Positions 32,917-42,400 of a stretch of DNA of 64,000 nt are shown here, in pieces (the first letter of the stretch is position 1; every line of letters begins with the position of its first letter). The translations under genes and the position numbers were made by a program. This stretch comes from Paractinoplanes aksuensis (GTDB taxonomy: Bacteria; Actinomycetota; Actinomycetes; Mycobacteriales; Micromonosporaceae), in assembly GCF_024137025.1 (NCBI RefSeq), contig NZ_JAMYJR010000031.1:124001-188000 (forward strand). Direction: 5' to 3'. Under the pieces are notes generated by a model that saw nothing but the letters and a program-made list of their open reading frames with translations, had not been told where the DNA came from and made no database searches.

Positions 32917-34104
32917 CTACTGCTTGATCGAGCCGTCGGCCCCGAACGAGGGACCCGTGTCCGGGAAGTCGGCCTTGCTCAGCTGGGCCACCAGCTTGCG
33001 GCCCTGCTCGTTCGACTCGTCCCGCGTCGGCAGGCCGTTGGAGTTCATGTAGGTCGAGAGCAACTTCCCACCCACGTACGACCCGTCCCGCCCCAACGTC
33101 ACGTGCAGGACCCCGCCGTATTTCAGCACCCCCGTACGCGACAGGGTGCGCCCACCCCCGGCAAAGTTCCCCAGGCTGTACGCAATGAGTTTGCCCTTGT
33201 AGAACTCCATGCCCCGCAGCACGTGGGGCCCGTGCCCGACAACCAGGTCGGCCCCGGCATCGATCACCGCGCGGCTGAACTTCATCGGGTCGCCCCGGTT
33301 CTCGCCGAAGAACGTCTCGGTGCCCGGCTTCACGTGCTGCTCGTCGGAGCCCTCGGCCCCCATGTGCACCTGCACCACGACGAGGTCGGCCTCTTCCTTC
33401 GCCTTCTCGACGACGGACCGGGCCTGGTCGAGGTCGATGAGGCTGTTGGCGCCGGCGTACGACGAGAACCCGACGACCGCGACCTTGATCCCCTTGACCT
33501 CGGCCACGGTGATCTCGTCGGTGTTGCCGGTGGCCTTGATGCCGGTCTCGTCGAGCACCTCGCGGGTGTTGCGCGCGCCCTGCGGACCAAAGTCTTTGGA
33601 GTGGTTGTTGGCTGTGTTGACCAGGTCGAAGCCGCCATCTTTGAGGTGCTGGGCGTACGACGGCGGGGACCGGAAGGCGAAGCAGTTGGTGGCCGCGGCC
33701 CCGCACTTGGAGGTGCCGGTGTCCCCGGTGAGCGGCTGTTCGAGATTGCCCATCACCAGGTCGGAGGCGAGCGCCTTCTTGACCGAGTCGAAGAACCCCT
33801 CGCCGTCGGCCGGCGGCATGCGGCCGGGGGCGTTGCTCATCATGATGTCGCCGGTGGCCGACAGTGTGACGGTGCTGACACCCGATTCCTCCCGCGCCGG
33901 GGCCGAAGAGGAGGGGGAGGTGGGCGCGGGGGCGGCCGGATCGGCCGGATCGCTCCAGGCCGCGGACGAGGACGACGAGGTGTCGCGCTTCGCGAAAGCG
34001 ACACTTCCGACACCGACGGCGGCCAGAACGGCCAGGACGATAGCGACAGTAAGGACAGGCCTGCCGAAAACGCCCGGGCGATGCTGCGGGGGGTGGGAAT
34101 TCAT
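32917..34104 (-). CDS. CapA family (PGA_cap) metallophosphatase-like exported protein
   Basis: A 395-residue membrane-anchored protein related to CapA of poly-gamma-glutamate systems, with a calcineurin-like fold. An N-terminal membrane helix (about 15-38) is followed by a Ser/Ala/Pro linker. The conserved elements are SATGDIMMSNAPG, MGNLEQPLTG, NTANNHSKDFG, VVQVHMGAEG and VVGHGPHVLRG, all typical of the family. No capB or capC neighbours are present, so it probably does not make poly-gamma-glutamate. It sits where mycobacteria have a different gene (Rv3675) between nth and crp. The ATG at 34104 is chosen as the start before the hydrophobic segment. Confidence 0.88.
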   Translation of the reverse strand: MNSHPPQHRPGVFGRPVLTVAIVLAVLAAVGVGSVAFAKRDTSSSSSAAWSDPADPAAPAPTSPSSSAPAREESGVSTVTLSATGDIMMSNAPGRMPPADGEGFFDSVKKALASDLVMGNLEQPLTGDTGTSKCGAAATNCFAFRSPPSYAQHLKDGGFDLVNTANNHSKDFGPQGARNTREVLDETGIKATGNTDEITVAEVKGIKVAVVGFSSYAGANSLIDLDQARSVVEKAKEEADLVVVQVHMGAEGSDEQHVKPGTETFFGENRGDPMKFSRAVIDAGADLVVGHGPHVLRGMEFYKGKLIAYSLGNFAGGGRTLSRTGVLKYGGVLHVTLGRDGSYVGGKLLSTYMNSNGLPTRDESNEQGRKLVAQLSKADFPDTGPSFGADGSIKQ

Positions 34105-34309
34105 CGACGGCGACGATACCTTCAGATGGCGACGCGGAAGAACCGTCGAAAGGCTGGTCGTCGACCACACTCGGCGACGAAAAATACTGCCCGTCACGGC
34201 CGGGATGGTTACCCTGCGGTATCTGGATCAAGGGGTGCCCGCCCGATTCTTGCCCGCGTGCGCCTAGACTGATCGAGCGCAGGCGTTGCGCGTGTTCGGA
34301 GGTGCGGCG

Positions 34310-34987
34310 ATGGATGAGGTACTGGCGCGCAGCGGGATCTTCCAGGGCGTGGACCCGGAGGCCGCCGAGGCGCTCGCCAAAGAGATGGACACGGTCGAAG
34401 TCCGCAAGGGCGACGTCCTGTTCAACGAGGGCGAGGCCGGTGACAGCCTGTATATCGTGCTGTCCGGGAAGATCAAGCTGGGACGCCGCGCCGCCGACGG
34501 CCGGCAGAACCTCGTTTCGATCATGGGCCCGTCCGACATGGTGGGCGAGCTGTCGCTCTTCGACCCCGGCCCGCGCACGGCCACCGCGACCGCGGTGACC
34601 GACGCCCGGCTGGCCCGGTTGAAGAAGACGTCGCTGCGCCCGTGGCTCAACAACCGGCCCGAGATCGCCGAGCAGCTGCTCCGCGTGCTCGCCCGGCGGC
34701 TCCGGCGCACCAACGACGCCCTGGCCGACCTGATCTTCACGGACGTGCCCGGCCGCGTGGCCAAGAACCTGCTCCAGATGGCGGGCCGCTTCGGCACCCG
34801 CGACGGTGGCGTCCTGCGGGTGACCCACGACCTCACCCAGGAGGAGCTGGCGCAACTCGTCGGCGCGTCCCGCGAGACGGTGAACAAGGCCCTGGCCGAC
34901 TTCGCCTCCCGCGCCTGGCTGCGGCTCGACGGCAAGAGCGTGATCATCCTCGACCCGGAGCGTCTCGCGCGCCGCGCGCGCGTCTGA
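34310..34987 (+). CDS. crp: Crp/Fnr family cAMP-receptor regulator
   Basis: A global regulator of 225 residues equivalent to Rv3676. The cyclic-nucleotide domain includes GEAGDSLYIVLSGKIKLG and the phosphate cassette GELSLFDPGPRTATATA. The helix-turn-helix is LTQEELAQLVGASRETVNKAL. The ATG at 34310 has GGAGG at 34298-34302. It is divergent from capA and followed by a strong terminator. A class III cyclase is encoded at 39477-43115 on the other strand, which could supply its ligand. Confidence 0.93.
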   Translation: MDEVLARSGIFQGVDPEAAEALAKEMDTVEVRKGDVLFNEGEAGDSLYIVLSGKIKLGRRAADGRQNLVSIMGPSDMVGELSLFDPGPRTATATAVTDARLARLKKTSLRPWLNNRPEIAEQLLRVLARRLRRTNDALADLIFTDVPGRVAKNLLQMAGRFGTRDGGVLRVTHDLTQEELAQLVGASRETVNKALADFASRAWLRLDGKSVIILDPERLARRARV

Positions 34988-35000
34988 TCTTCTCCAACGA

Positions 35001-35037
35001 TGCAGGGGCCGTCCCGATGGGGCGGCCCCTGCATTTC
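35001..35037 (+). terminator. Rho-independent terminator of crp
   Basis: A 15-bp stem (35001-35015 with 35019-35033, one wobble pair, loop GAT) followed by TTTCGTCT lies 13 bp after the crp stop. Confidence 0.85.
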
Positions 35038-35192
35038 GTCTCATACCCCCTGAAAAGGCGACAAACCAGCCGCATTTGCATCCGTGTCGCACCCGCTCAA
35101 CCACTCGTTACGGAGGTGGTCGAGAGGCATCAGCGGATACGAGAGGGCGCGGCTTTGAACATCGGGGTCGTACAGCACATCGGGGTGCCGAC

Positions 35193-36524
35193 GTGACCGT
35201 GCTCGACACCGCCATCGACACGCGCACCCCCGGTTATCTGGAGGGTCGCAACACCACCCTCGACCGGCTGGAACGGCTCGAGGCGGCGATCGAGGAAGCC
35301 CGGGCCGGCGGGGGCGAGCGGGCGGTCACCCGGCATCACGCCCGGGGCAAGCTGCTGCCCCGGGAACGCATCGAGATGCTGCTCGACCAGGACGCCCCGT
35401 TCCTGGAGCTGTCCCCGGTGTGCGGCTGGGGCACCGAGTTCGCCGTGGGCGCGGGCGTGGTGACCGGCATCGGCGTGGTCGAGGCGGCCGAGTGCATGAT
35501 CATCGCCACTGACCCCACGGTCGAGGGAACCTCGGTCAACCCGTACGCGGTGGAAAAGATCCGACGGGCCGCGCGGATCGCCGCGGCCAACCGGCTGCCG
35601 CTGGTCAACCTGGTCGAGTCGGCCGCCGAGACCGGGGGCAGCGGTTCGCCCCCGGGCGGTGGCATCGCCCGTGACCTGAGCCGGCTGGCCTCGGCCCGGG
35701 TGCCCACGATCGGGGTGGTCTTCGGGCCGACCAGCGGGGACGCTGCCTATCTGCCGGCCCTGTCGGACTACACGATCATGGTGCGGGGGCACGCCAAGAT
35801 GCTGCCCCGGGGTGGCACGAACGGGGCCGAGGTGCGGGCCGCAGCGGCGCCGGCCGACCAACTGGCCGAGGACGAGCGCGATGCCTTGCGGCTGGCCCGT
35901 CAGTGCGTACGCCGGTTGAACTGGCGCAAGTGCGGCCCCCCGCCCCGCGTTTTCCCGCCGTCGGCTCCCAAGTACGACGCCGAGGATCTGCTCGCCCTGG
36001 CCGGCGCCGGCCGCCCGGCGCTGATCGAGCCCCGCGAGGTACTGGCCCGCATCCTCGACGGCAGCGACTTCGACGAGTTCAAGCCGGCCGTCGGTGCCGC
36101 CGTGCTGGCCGGCTGGGGCGAGCTGCACGGCTACCCGGTCGGCGTCCTGTCCACGTCGGGCGCCCCGCAGACGGCGGCCGACACCCAGAAGGCGGTGCAC
36201 TTCATCCAACTGGCCAACGCCACCGACACCTCGCTGCTGCTGATCCGGCCCGGCGAGACCGGCGCCCTCGGCTCGGGTGCGGTCGACGCCCTCGCCCACT
36301 CCACGGTGCCCCTGCTCGCCCTCAACACCGGGCGTACCGGTGACCCCCGTTTCGCCTTCCGCTGGCCCGCCGACGGCCCGCTGGCCAACGGGGACGACGA
36401 CGGCGTCATCGACCCCCGCGACACCCGTACGGTGCTCGGACTCTGCCTTTCGGCCGTGCACAGCGCGGTCGTCGAGGGCGCCGGGCACGTCGGCGTGTTC
36501 CGATCCGGAAAGGTGGACCAGTGA
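35193..36524 (+). CDS. Divergent biotin-dependent carboxyltransferase (MCC/PCC beta-like)
   Basis: A 443-residue crotonase-fold protein in the acyl-CoA carboxylase beta family. The N-terminal part is recognisable: GRNTTLDRLERLEA, HHARGKLLPRERIEMLLD, GIGVVEAAECMIIATDPTVEG and VPTIGVVFGPTSGDAAYLPALSD. Two stretches of family consensus are missing. After MVRGHAKML the usual GGADVH region is reduced to GAEVRAAAAPADQL. Between DPRFAFRWP and DDGVIDP about 50-60 residues, including the MGGEQAA oxyanion-hole segment, are absent. The GTG at 35193 is used. It is coupled to a biotin carboxylase-like gene (GTGA). It may carboxylate an unusual substrate or have lost activity. Confidence 0.8.
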   Translation: MTVLDTAIDTRTPGYLEGRNTTLDRLERLEAAIEEARAGGGERAVTRHHARGKLLPRERIEMLLDQDAPFLELSPVCGWGTEFAVGAGVVTGIGVVEAAECMIIATDPTVEGTSVNPYAVEKIRRAARIAAANRLPLVNLVESAAETGGSGSPPGGGIARDLSRLASARVPTIGVVFGPTSGDAAYLPALSDYTIMVRGHAKMLPRGGTNGAEVRAAAAPADQLAEDERDALRLARQCVRRLNWRKCGPPPRVFPPSAPKYDAEDLLALAGAGRPALIEPREVLARILDGSDFDEFKPAVGAAVLAGWGELHGYPVGVLSTSGAPQTAADTQKAVHFIQLANATDTSLLLIRPGETGALGSGAVDALAHSTVPLLALNTGRTGDPRFAFRWPADGPLANGDDDGVIDPRDTRTVLGLCLSAVHSAVVEGAGHVGVFRSGKVDQ

Positions 36525-38527
36525 TCCGACGGCTTCTGGTGGCCGACCGCGGCGAGACCGCGCGCCGGGTGTTCGCCACCTGCCGCCTGGTCGGCATCGA
36601 GACGGTCGCCGTCTATTCCGCCGCCGATTCCGACGCACCGCACGTCGGTGAGGCGGACTATGCCGTACGCCTCGACGGCGGCACCCCCCGCTCGTCGTAC
36701 CTGCGCGGCGACCTGATCATCACGGCCGCCCAGCGGTCCGGCGCGAACGCGATCCACCCCGGCATCGGCGAGCTGGCCGAGGACCCGGACTTCGCCGCGG
36801 CGGTGGCCGACGCGGGCATGATCTGGGTCGGCGCCCCGGCCAAGACACTCGGCGTGTTGCGCAGCAAGCAGGAGACCAAGGCCCGGGTGGCCGAGGCCCG
36901 GGTGCCGGTGCTGCCCAGCTTCACCGACCCGGACGAGGTGCCCGGCTTCCCGGTGCTGATCAAGCCGGACACCGGGCTCGGCGGCGTCGGCCTGCGGGTC
37001 GTCCGGGACGCGGCGGCGCTGGCCGAGGCGCTGGCCTCGACCCGGCGCGAGGTCGGCGGCGAGGTCTACTGCGAGCCGTACGTCGAGGACGTGCGCCACA
37101 TCGAGGTGCCGATCCTGGCCGACGAGCACGGCGCGGTCATCCCGTTCGGCGAGCGCGAGTGCTCGATCCAGCGCCGCTACCAGAAGATCGTCGAGGAGAC
37201 GCCGTCGCCGGCCGTCGACCCGGGGCTGCGCGAGGAGCTGTGCCGGGCCGCGATCGTCTCGGTCCGGGCGCTGGGCTTCATCGGCGCGGGCGCGGTCGAG
37301 TTCCTGCTCGACCCGGACGGGGACTTCTGGTTCCTCGAGCTCACCCCGACCCTGCAGGCCGAACACGCGGTCACCGAGTGTGTGTCGGGCTATGACCTCG
37401 TACGCCTGCAATTGCTGATCTCCGAGGGCGGCAGTCTGCCCATGCCCGGGCCGCCGCCGATCCGTGGCCATGCGATCGAGGTCCGGCTGTGTGCCGAGGA
37501 CCCGGCGTACGCCTGGCTGCCCGCGAGCGGCACCGTGCACCGGTTCGCCGTGCCCGACGTGGCCGGCCGGTTCCGCCCGCTGCCCGCCCCCGGCCTGCGG
37601 CTCGACTCCGGGGTCGAGAGCGGCTCGGTGGTCGGCGTGCACCAGGACTCCACGCTGGCCAAGCTGATCGCCTGGGCCCCGACCCGGCAGGAGGCGGCCC
37701 GCATGCTGGCCTCGGCCCTGACCCGGACCCAGCTGCACGGTGTCGCGTCCAACCGGGATCTGCTGGTGCGGGCCTTGCGCCATCACGCCTTCCGCACCGG
37801 CGACGTGGACACCAGCTTCCTCGACCGGCGGCCCGAGGTGTTCGCCCCGCTGCTGTCGGCGGTCGATGCCGTACGCCTGTCGTGCCTGGCCGCGGCGCTG
37901 GCCGGAGCGGCCGACCGGCGGGCCACGGCGGCCGTGCTGGGCACGTTGCCCTCGGGCTGGCGCAACGTGCCGTCCGGGTCCCAGACCGCGGTGTACGACG
38001 GCCCGACCGGCCCGGTCGAGGTCGGCTACCGGATGAACCGGCACGGCGAGCTGGCCGGCTGGTGGGTGCGCACGGTCGACCCCGAGGAGCTCGACCTGGC
38101 CGGGCTCGGTCAGGCCCCGGTCTCGGCCGACTATCCCGAGACGGTGGTCGTGCAGGCGGGCGACGAGCGGGTCGTGCTCGACGTCAACGGCATCCGGCTG
38201 ACCTTCAACGTGCACCGGGTGGGCGAGGTCTCGTACGTGGACAGCCCGGAGGGCTCGGTGGCGTTGCGCGCGCTGTCCCGGTTCCCGCTGCCCGCCCCCG
38301 ACGCGGTCGAGGGCTCCCTGATCGCCCCGCTGCCCGGCGCCGTCCGGCGGGTGCTGGTCGTGCCCGGTCAGCGCGTGCGGGCCGGGGAGCTGCTGCTCAC
38401 GCTGGAGGCGATGAAGCTGGAGCACCCGGTGCACGCGCCCAGCGCGGGCGTGGTCGCCTCGCTGCCGGTGCACCCGGGGGCCGAGGTCGACACCGGCGAG
38501 CTGTTAGCGGTTCTCGCTCCCGAGTAG
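36521..38527 (+). CDS. Divergent acyl-CoA carboxylase alpha subunit (biotin carboxylase + BCCP)
   Basis: A 668-residue protein with a biotin carboxylase domain (about 1-450) and a C-terminal biotin carrier domain with LEAMKLEHP (biotinyl Lys about 630). Fold motifs are clear: LLVADRGETARRVF, HPGIGELAEDPDF and GERECSIQRRYQKIVEE. Several catalytic positions differ from E. coli AccC. The glycine loop is TGLGGVG instead of GGGG-x-G, His236 is Tyr, and the EMNTRIQVEH motif reads ELTPTLQAEH, losing Asn290 and Arg292; Lys238, Glu288 and Glu296 remain. The GTG overlaps the upstream stop. The 3' end overlaps the convergent kinase gene by 24 bp. Confidence 0.85.
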   Translation: MIRRLLVADRGETARRVFATCRLVGIETVAVYSAADSDAPHVGEADYAVRLDGGTPRSSYLRGDLIITAAQRSGANAIHPGIGELAEDPDFAAAVADAGMIWVGAPAKTLGVLRSKQETKARVAEARVPVLPSFTDPDEVPGFPVLIKPDTGLGGVGLRVVRDAAALAEALASTRREVGGEVYCEPYVEDVRHIEVPILADEHGAVIPFGERECSIQRRYQKIVEETPSPAVDPGLREELCRAAIVSVRALGFIGAGAVEFLLDPDGDFWFLELTPTLQAEHAVTECVSGYDLVRLQLLISEGGSLPMPGPPPIRGHAIEVRLCAEDPAYAWLPASGTVHRFAVPDVAGRFRPLPAPGLRLDSGVESGSVVGVHQDSTLAKLIAWAPTRQEAARMLASALTRTQLHGVASNRDLLVRALRHHAFRTGDVDTSFLDRRPEVFAPLLSAVDAVRLSCLAAALAGAADRRATAAVLGTLPSGWRNVPSGSQTAVYDGPTGPVEVGYRMNRHGELAGWWVRTVDPEELDLAGLGQAPVSADYPETVVVQAGDERVVLDVNGIRLTFNVHRVGEVSYVDSPEGSVALRALSRFPLPAPDAVEGSLIAPLPGAVRRVLVVPGQRVRAGELLLTLEAMKLEHPVHAPSAGVVASLPVHPGAEVDTGELLAVLAPE

Positions 38528-39445
38528 GCCGAACCACTTCTTCTTGGGCGAGCGCGGGTTGCGGATCGTCGGGGTGTCGTCGCTGGGCCCGAAGCGCGGC
38601 GGCGGCACCTGGTGCGGCGGGTTGAGCTGGACCGCGGTGAGCATCTCGCGCAGCTGCTGGGCGGTGGGCCGCGAGCCGGGGTCGTTGACCATGCCGTACC
38701 GCAGCACCTGGGTCAGCCCGGCCGGGACGCCCGGCAGGTCGGGGATCGGCTGGTGGAACAGGTCCATCAGGGTCAGCAGGCTGGGGCTGCGGTCACCGTC
38801 CCAGCGCGGCGGGCGGCCGCACATGACTGCGTAGAGCGTGGCGCAGAGCGCGTAGACGTCGACGGCCCCGCTCGGCTCGTCGTGGCGGAACATCTCGGGC
38901 GGCGCGTAGGCCGGGGTAAGCACCTCGAACGTCACCGACGAGTCGCGCATCTCGCCCAGCACGGCCAGCCCGAAGTCGGCCAGCACGGCCGTGTTGAACT
39001 GCGAGTACAGGATGTTGGCGGGCTTCACGTCGCGGTGCAGCACCCCGTTGGCGTGCGAGTGCACCAGCGCGTCGGCGATCTTGACGCCGAGGTCGCGGGT
39101 CTCGGCCGCGCCCAGCGGCGAGCGGCGCATGCGGTCGAGGTACGACCCGTCGCACAGTTCCATGATCAGGTAGGGGTGCTGGTCGACCGTCACCCCCACG
39201 TCGAACAGGTCGACCACGTGCGGGTGCGACGACATGCGCCCGGCGGCCCGCGCCTCGCGCAGGAAACGGGCCTGGTCGCGGTCGCTCTCGAGGCGGCGAT
39301 TCTCCACCTTGATGGCGACCTCGCGGCCGACCGAGTCCTGCATCGCGCGATAGACGGTGGCGTATCCCCCACGCGCCATCGCGGTCAAACCGGACATGCC
39401 AGGCACGTACGGAGCGGGCAGGGCTCCGCGCGATGTCTCGGTCAT
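38504..39445 (-). CDS. Soluble Ser/Thr protein kinase (Hanks type)
   Basis: A 313-residue kinase without a membrane helix. The glycine loop is MARGGYATVYRA, the ATP Lys lies in VAIKVE, the catalytic loop is LHRDVKPANILY, the metal motif ADFGLAVLG and the activation segment ends with YAPPEM. All catalytic residues are present. The C-terminus is a short Pro/Lys tail rather than PASTA or sensor domains, so localisation is cytoplasmic. It is convergent with the carboxylase alpha gene and lies 32 bp downstream of the cyclase/ATPase gene on the same strand, probably in one transcript. Substrate unknown. Confidence 0.92.
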   Translation of the reverse strand: MTETSRGALPAPYVPGMSGLTAMARGGYATVYRAMQDSVGREVAIKVENRRLESDRDQARFLREARAAGRMSSHPHVVDLFDVGVTVDQHPYLIMELCDGSYLDRMRRSPLGAAETRDLGVKIADALVHSHANGVLHRDVKPANILYSQFNTAVLADFGLAVLGEMRDSSVTFEVLTPAYAPPEMFRHDEPSGAVDVYALCATLYAVMCGRPPRWDGDRSPSLLTLMDLFHQPIPDLPGVPAGLTQVLRYGMVNDPGSRPTAQQLREMLTAVQLNPPHQVPPPRFGPSDDTPTIRNPRSPKKKWFGLLGSENR

Positions 39446-39476
39446 GAAATTGAAAATACGCCAGCGGCCCGGGCGA

Positions 39477-42400
39477 TCATCCGGGCACGTCAGACGCGTA
39501 GGCGACAGTCGCCTCCAACGGGCCGGCTGTGAGCGCGGCCCGGAGCTCCTCAGCGGCCATCCGCTCGCTCGTCTGCTCGGTCGAATACGCCAGCAAAACC
39601 GCCTCCTCCGCCGCCGCCTGCGCGTCGTCGCACCGGTCGGCCGCGGCCAGCACCCGGGCGTGGACCATCGCCGCCTGCACCCCGCTGCGCACGTCCTCGG
39701 CGTTGACCTGACGGGCCCGTTCGATCCAGGTCAGGGCGGCCTCGACCCGCCCGTCGGCCAGCAAGGCGGCCGCGTACGAGGCCAAGGCGTGCCGCCGCGA
39801 GAAGAGCAGCGAGGGCACCCCGGTGTCGGTGGCGATCGGCGCCAGCAGGCCCATCGCGGTCTTGGCGTCACCCGTGCGCAACCGGGCCTCGGCCATCAAC
39901 ACCCGGGGGCCGACCTGGGCCGGAGCCATCGGGTTGTGCGGCTCGACGGCCGACATCACCCGGCGCGCGTCGGCCTCGGCCCCGGGCAGGTCGCCCCGGT
40001 TGAGCGAGACGAACCCGCGCAGCGTGCCGGCCATGCCCAGCAGCAGCGGGTGGCCGGTGCGGTCGGCGTAGGCCAGGGCATCGGTCAGCAGGTCGTACGC
40101 GTGGTCGAGCTCGCCCAGCCCGCGGGCGATCGCCCCCCGCACGACCAGCGCCAGGCCCCGCCCCCAGTCGTCGCCGACCGCGTTGAAGTCCCGGTAGGCG
40201 CGGCGGGCCTCGCCGTCCGCCTCGGCCAGTTCGCCCAGCTCGGAGGCCGCGTACGCCTCGACCGCGCGCAACGTGCCGACGGCCCAGGCCTCACCGACCC
40301 GGTCGCCGAAGGGCAGGAAGATCCGGGCCAGCCGGCGCGATTCCTGCAGCCGGCCCGAGAGCAGCCGGGCGAACGCCGTGGTGCCGCGCAGCCACGAGCG
40401 GCCGACCGGATCGCCCAGCTCGGCGAAGAGCCGGGCCGCCCGGCCCAGCACGGCGTCGGTGCCGGCGAAATCGCCCCGGGTGGTGGTCACCCAGGCGAGG
40501 TTCTGCAGGGCCCAGGCCTGCCCGTGCCGGTCGCCGGCGGCCAGCGTGACCTGATAGGCGGCGGCGAACCGGCTGCTGGCCTGGCTGAGCCGCCCGGCCA
40601 GGAAGTCGGCCATGCCGAGGCGGCGCATCGCGTTGGCCCGCTCGGGCAGCAACTCGGCCTCGGTCGCCACCTCGAGCGCCTCCTGCCAGGCGGCGACGGC
40701 ACGACCGCTGTCGCCCATCGCCTCGTGGGCCCGGCCCACCACCAGCAGCGCCTCGGCCCGGTTGACGGGCTCGTCGGCGGCGTTCTTGGCGATCCGTTCG
40801 CCCTGGGTCAGCGCCTCCTCGGCCCGGCCCAGGCGCAGCAGGGCCCGGGCGTGCACGAGCTGGTCGGGCAGGGGCAGGCCCTCGGGGGTCAGGGCGGCCG
40901 CGCGTTCGGCGTACTCGATCGAGGCTGCCGGTTCGATGTTGGCCAGCGCGCGGCGGGCCATCCGGCCCAGCGCCGACACCCCGAGCGGGGCGACCTCGCG
41001 GACGGCCGCCTCGGGCCGCAGCCGGACGGCGTTGGCCAGCTCGACCGCGCACTCGGCGTGCGTGGCCACGAATGCGTCCCGCTCGTTGTCGGTCAGGGTC
41101 AGCCGGCCCGCGCTGTCGTAGCCGATCCGCTCGATGCTCTCGGGCGCGGCCCACTGGGACAGATAGGCGTGCCGCTCGGCCAGGTCGGCCTTGCCGATGC
41201 CGGAGTAGGCGGCCTCACGCATCAGCGGCGTGGTGAACGCGTAGCCACCCCGCGAGCGGTGCAGCATGCGGCGCTGCAGCAGCTCGTCGATCGAGCGTTC
41301 CAGCTCGACCGCGGCCACCGCGCCCGGCCGCGCGTCGCTCGACGCCCGGCGCTCGCGCAGCGCCTCGATCACGCCGGCCGGCACCGAGTCGCCCGCGACG
41401 GCCGCGTCCCGCAGCACCGAGCGCGGCTCGGGCGGCAGCGCGTCGATGCGGGCCGCGAGCACGGCCGCCAGGTCGCGGGAGAGCAACTGCCGGCCGAGCG
41501 AGCCGTCGGCCAGCTGCCACTTGCCGGCCGCGTTGGCCCCGACCGCGGGGGTCAGCGCGCCCCTTTCCATGAGCAGCGTGACCATCTCGGCCAGATAGAA
41601 CGGGTTGCCCTGGGCGGTGGCCAGCAGCCGGTCGGTGTCGGGCTGGGGCAGCTTGCCGCCGTTCAGATAAGAGGTCAGCAGGCGGGAGGCGTCGGCGCCC
41701 CGCAACGGGGGCAGCGAGTGCACCTCGGCGTCGGCCAGCCGGGTCAGCGCGCCGGCCGTGCGCACCAGTTCGGGCCGGCCGAGCAGCAGCACCACCACCG
41801 GGCCGTCGAGCAGCGACAGCGTGCGGCCCAGAGCGTCCACGGTCGAGGCCGTGGCGTCGTGCAGGTCGTCCACGATGACCACCAGCGGCGCCTCGGCGGC
41901 CAGAGCGCTCAGCAGCTCGGCGACGGCGGACGACATCGCCTCGGCGTCGGCCCGCTTGGTCGAGGGCTGCCAGTCGGCGCCGGCCGCCGGGCCCACCGGG
42001 TTGGCCGGGGCCTCGCCGTAGCCCAGCAGCGCCAGCAGCCGGTCGATGTCGATCCGGGCCGGTTCGCCGTCGCGGCCGAGCCGGTTGGCCAGCTTGCGCA
42101 GCCTCTCCTCGACCACCGAACGGCCCACCGTGGCCACCACGTCTTTGGGCAGACCAACCGATTTGCGTACGAGGTCGGCCAGCGGCGCGAATCGGCGGCG
42201 CTCGCCGAACGCGCGGCAGCGCACCCGCAGCACCCGGGCCCCGGTGTGCGCCGCGTACCGCCCGTTGCCGACGTCGTAGCCGGCGGCCAGCCGCTTGACC
42301 TCACCGGCGAACCGCGACTTGCCGATGCCCGCCTCGGCCGTCATCACCATCACGCGCGACGTGCCGGAGTCGATCGCTTCGGCCAGCCGCCCGGCGACCC

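Noticed and set aside
32864..35104. Upstream continuation of the nth frame to 35104
   Set aside because: It runs antisense through crp and out of frame through capA; the conserved Nth sequence begins only at about 32863.
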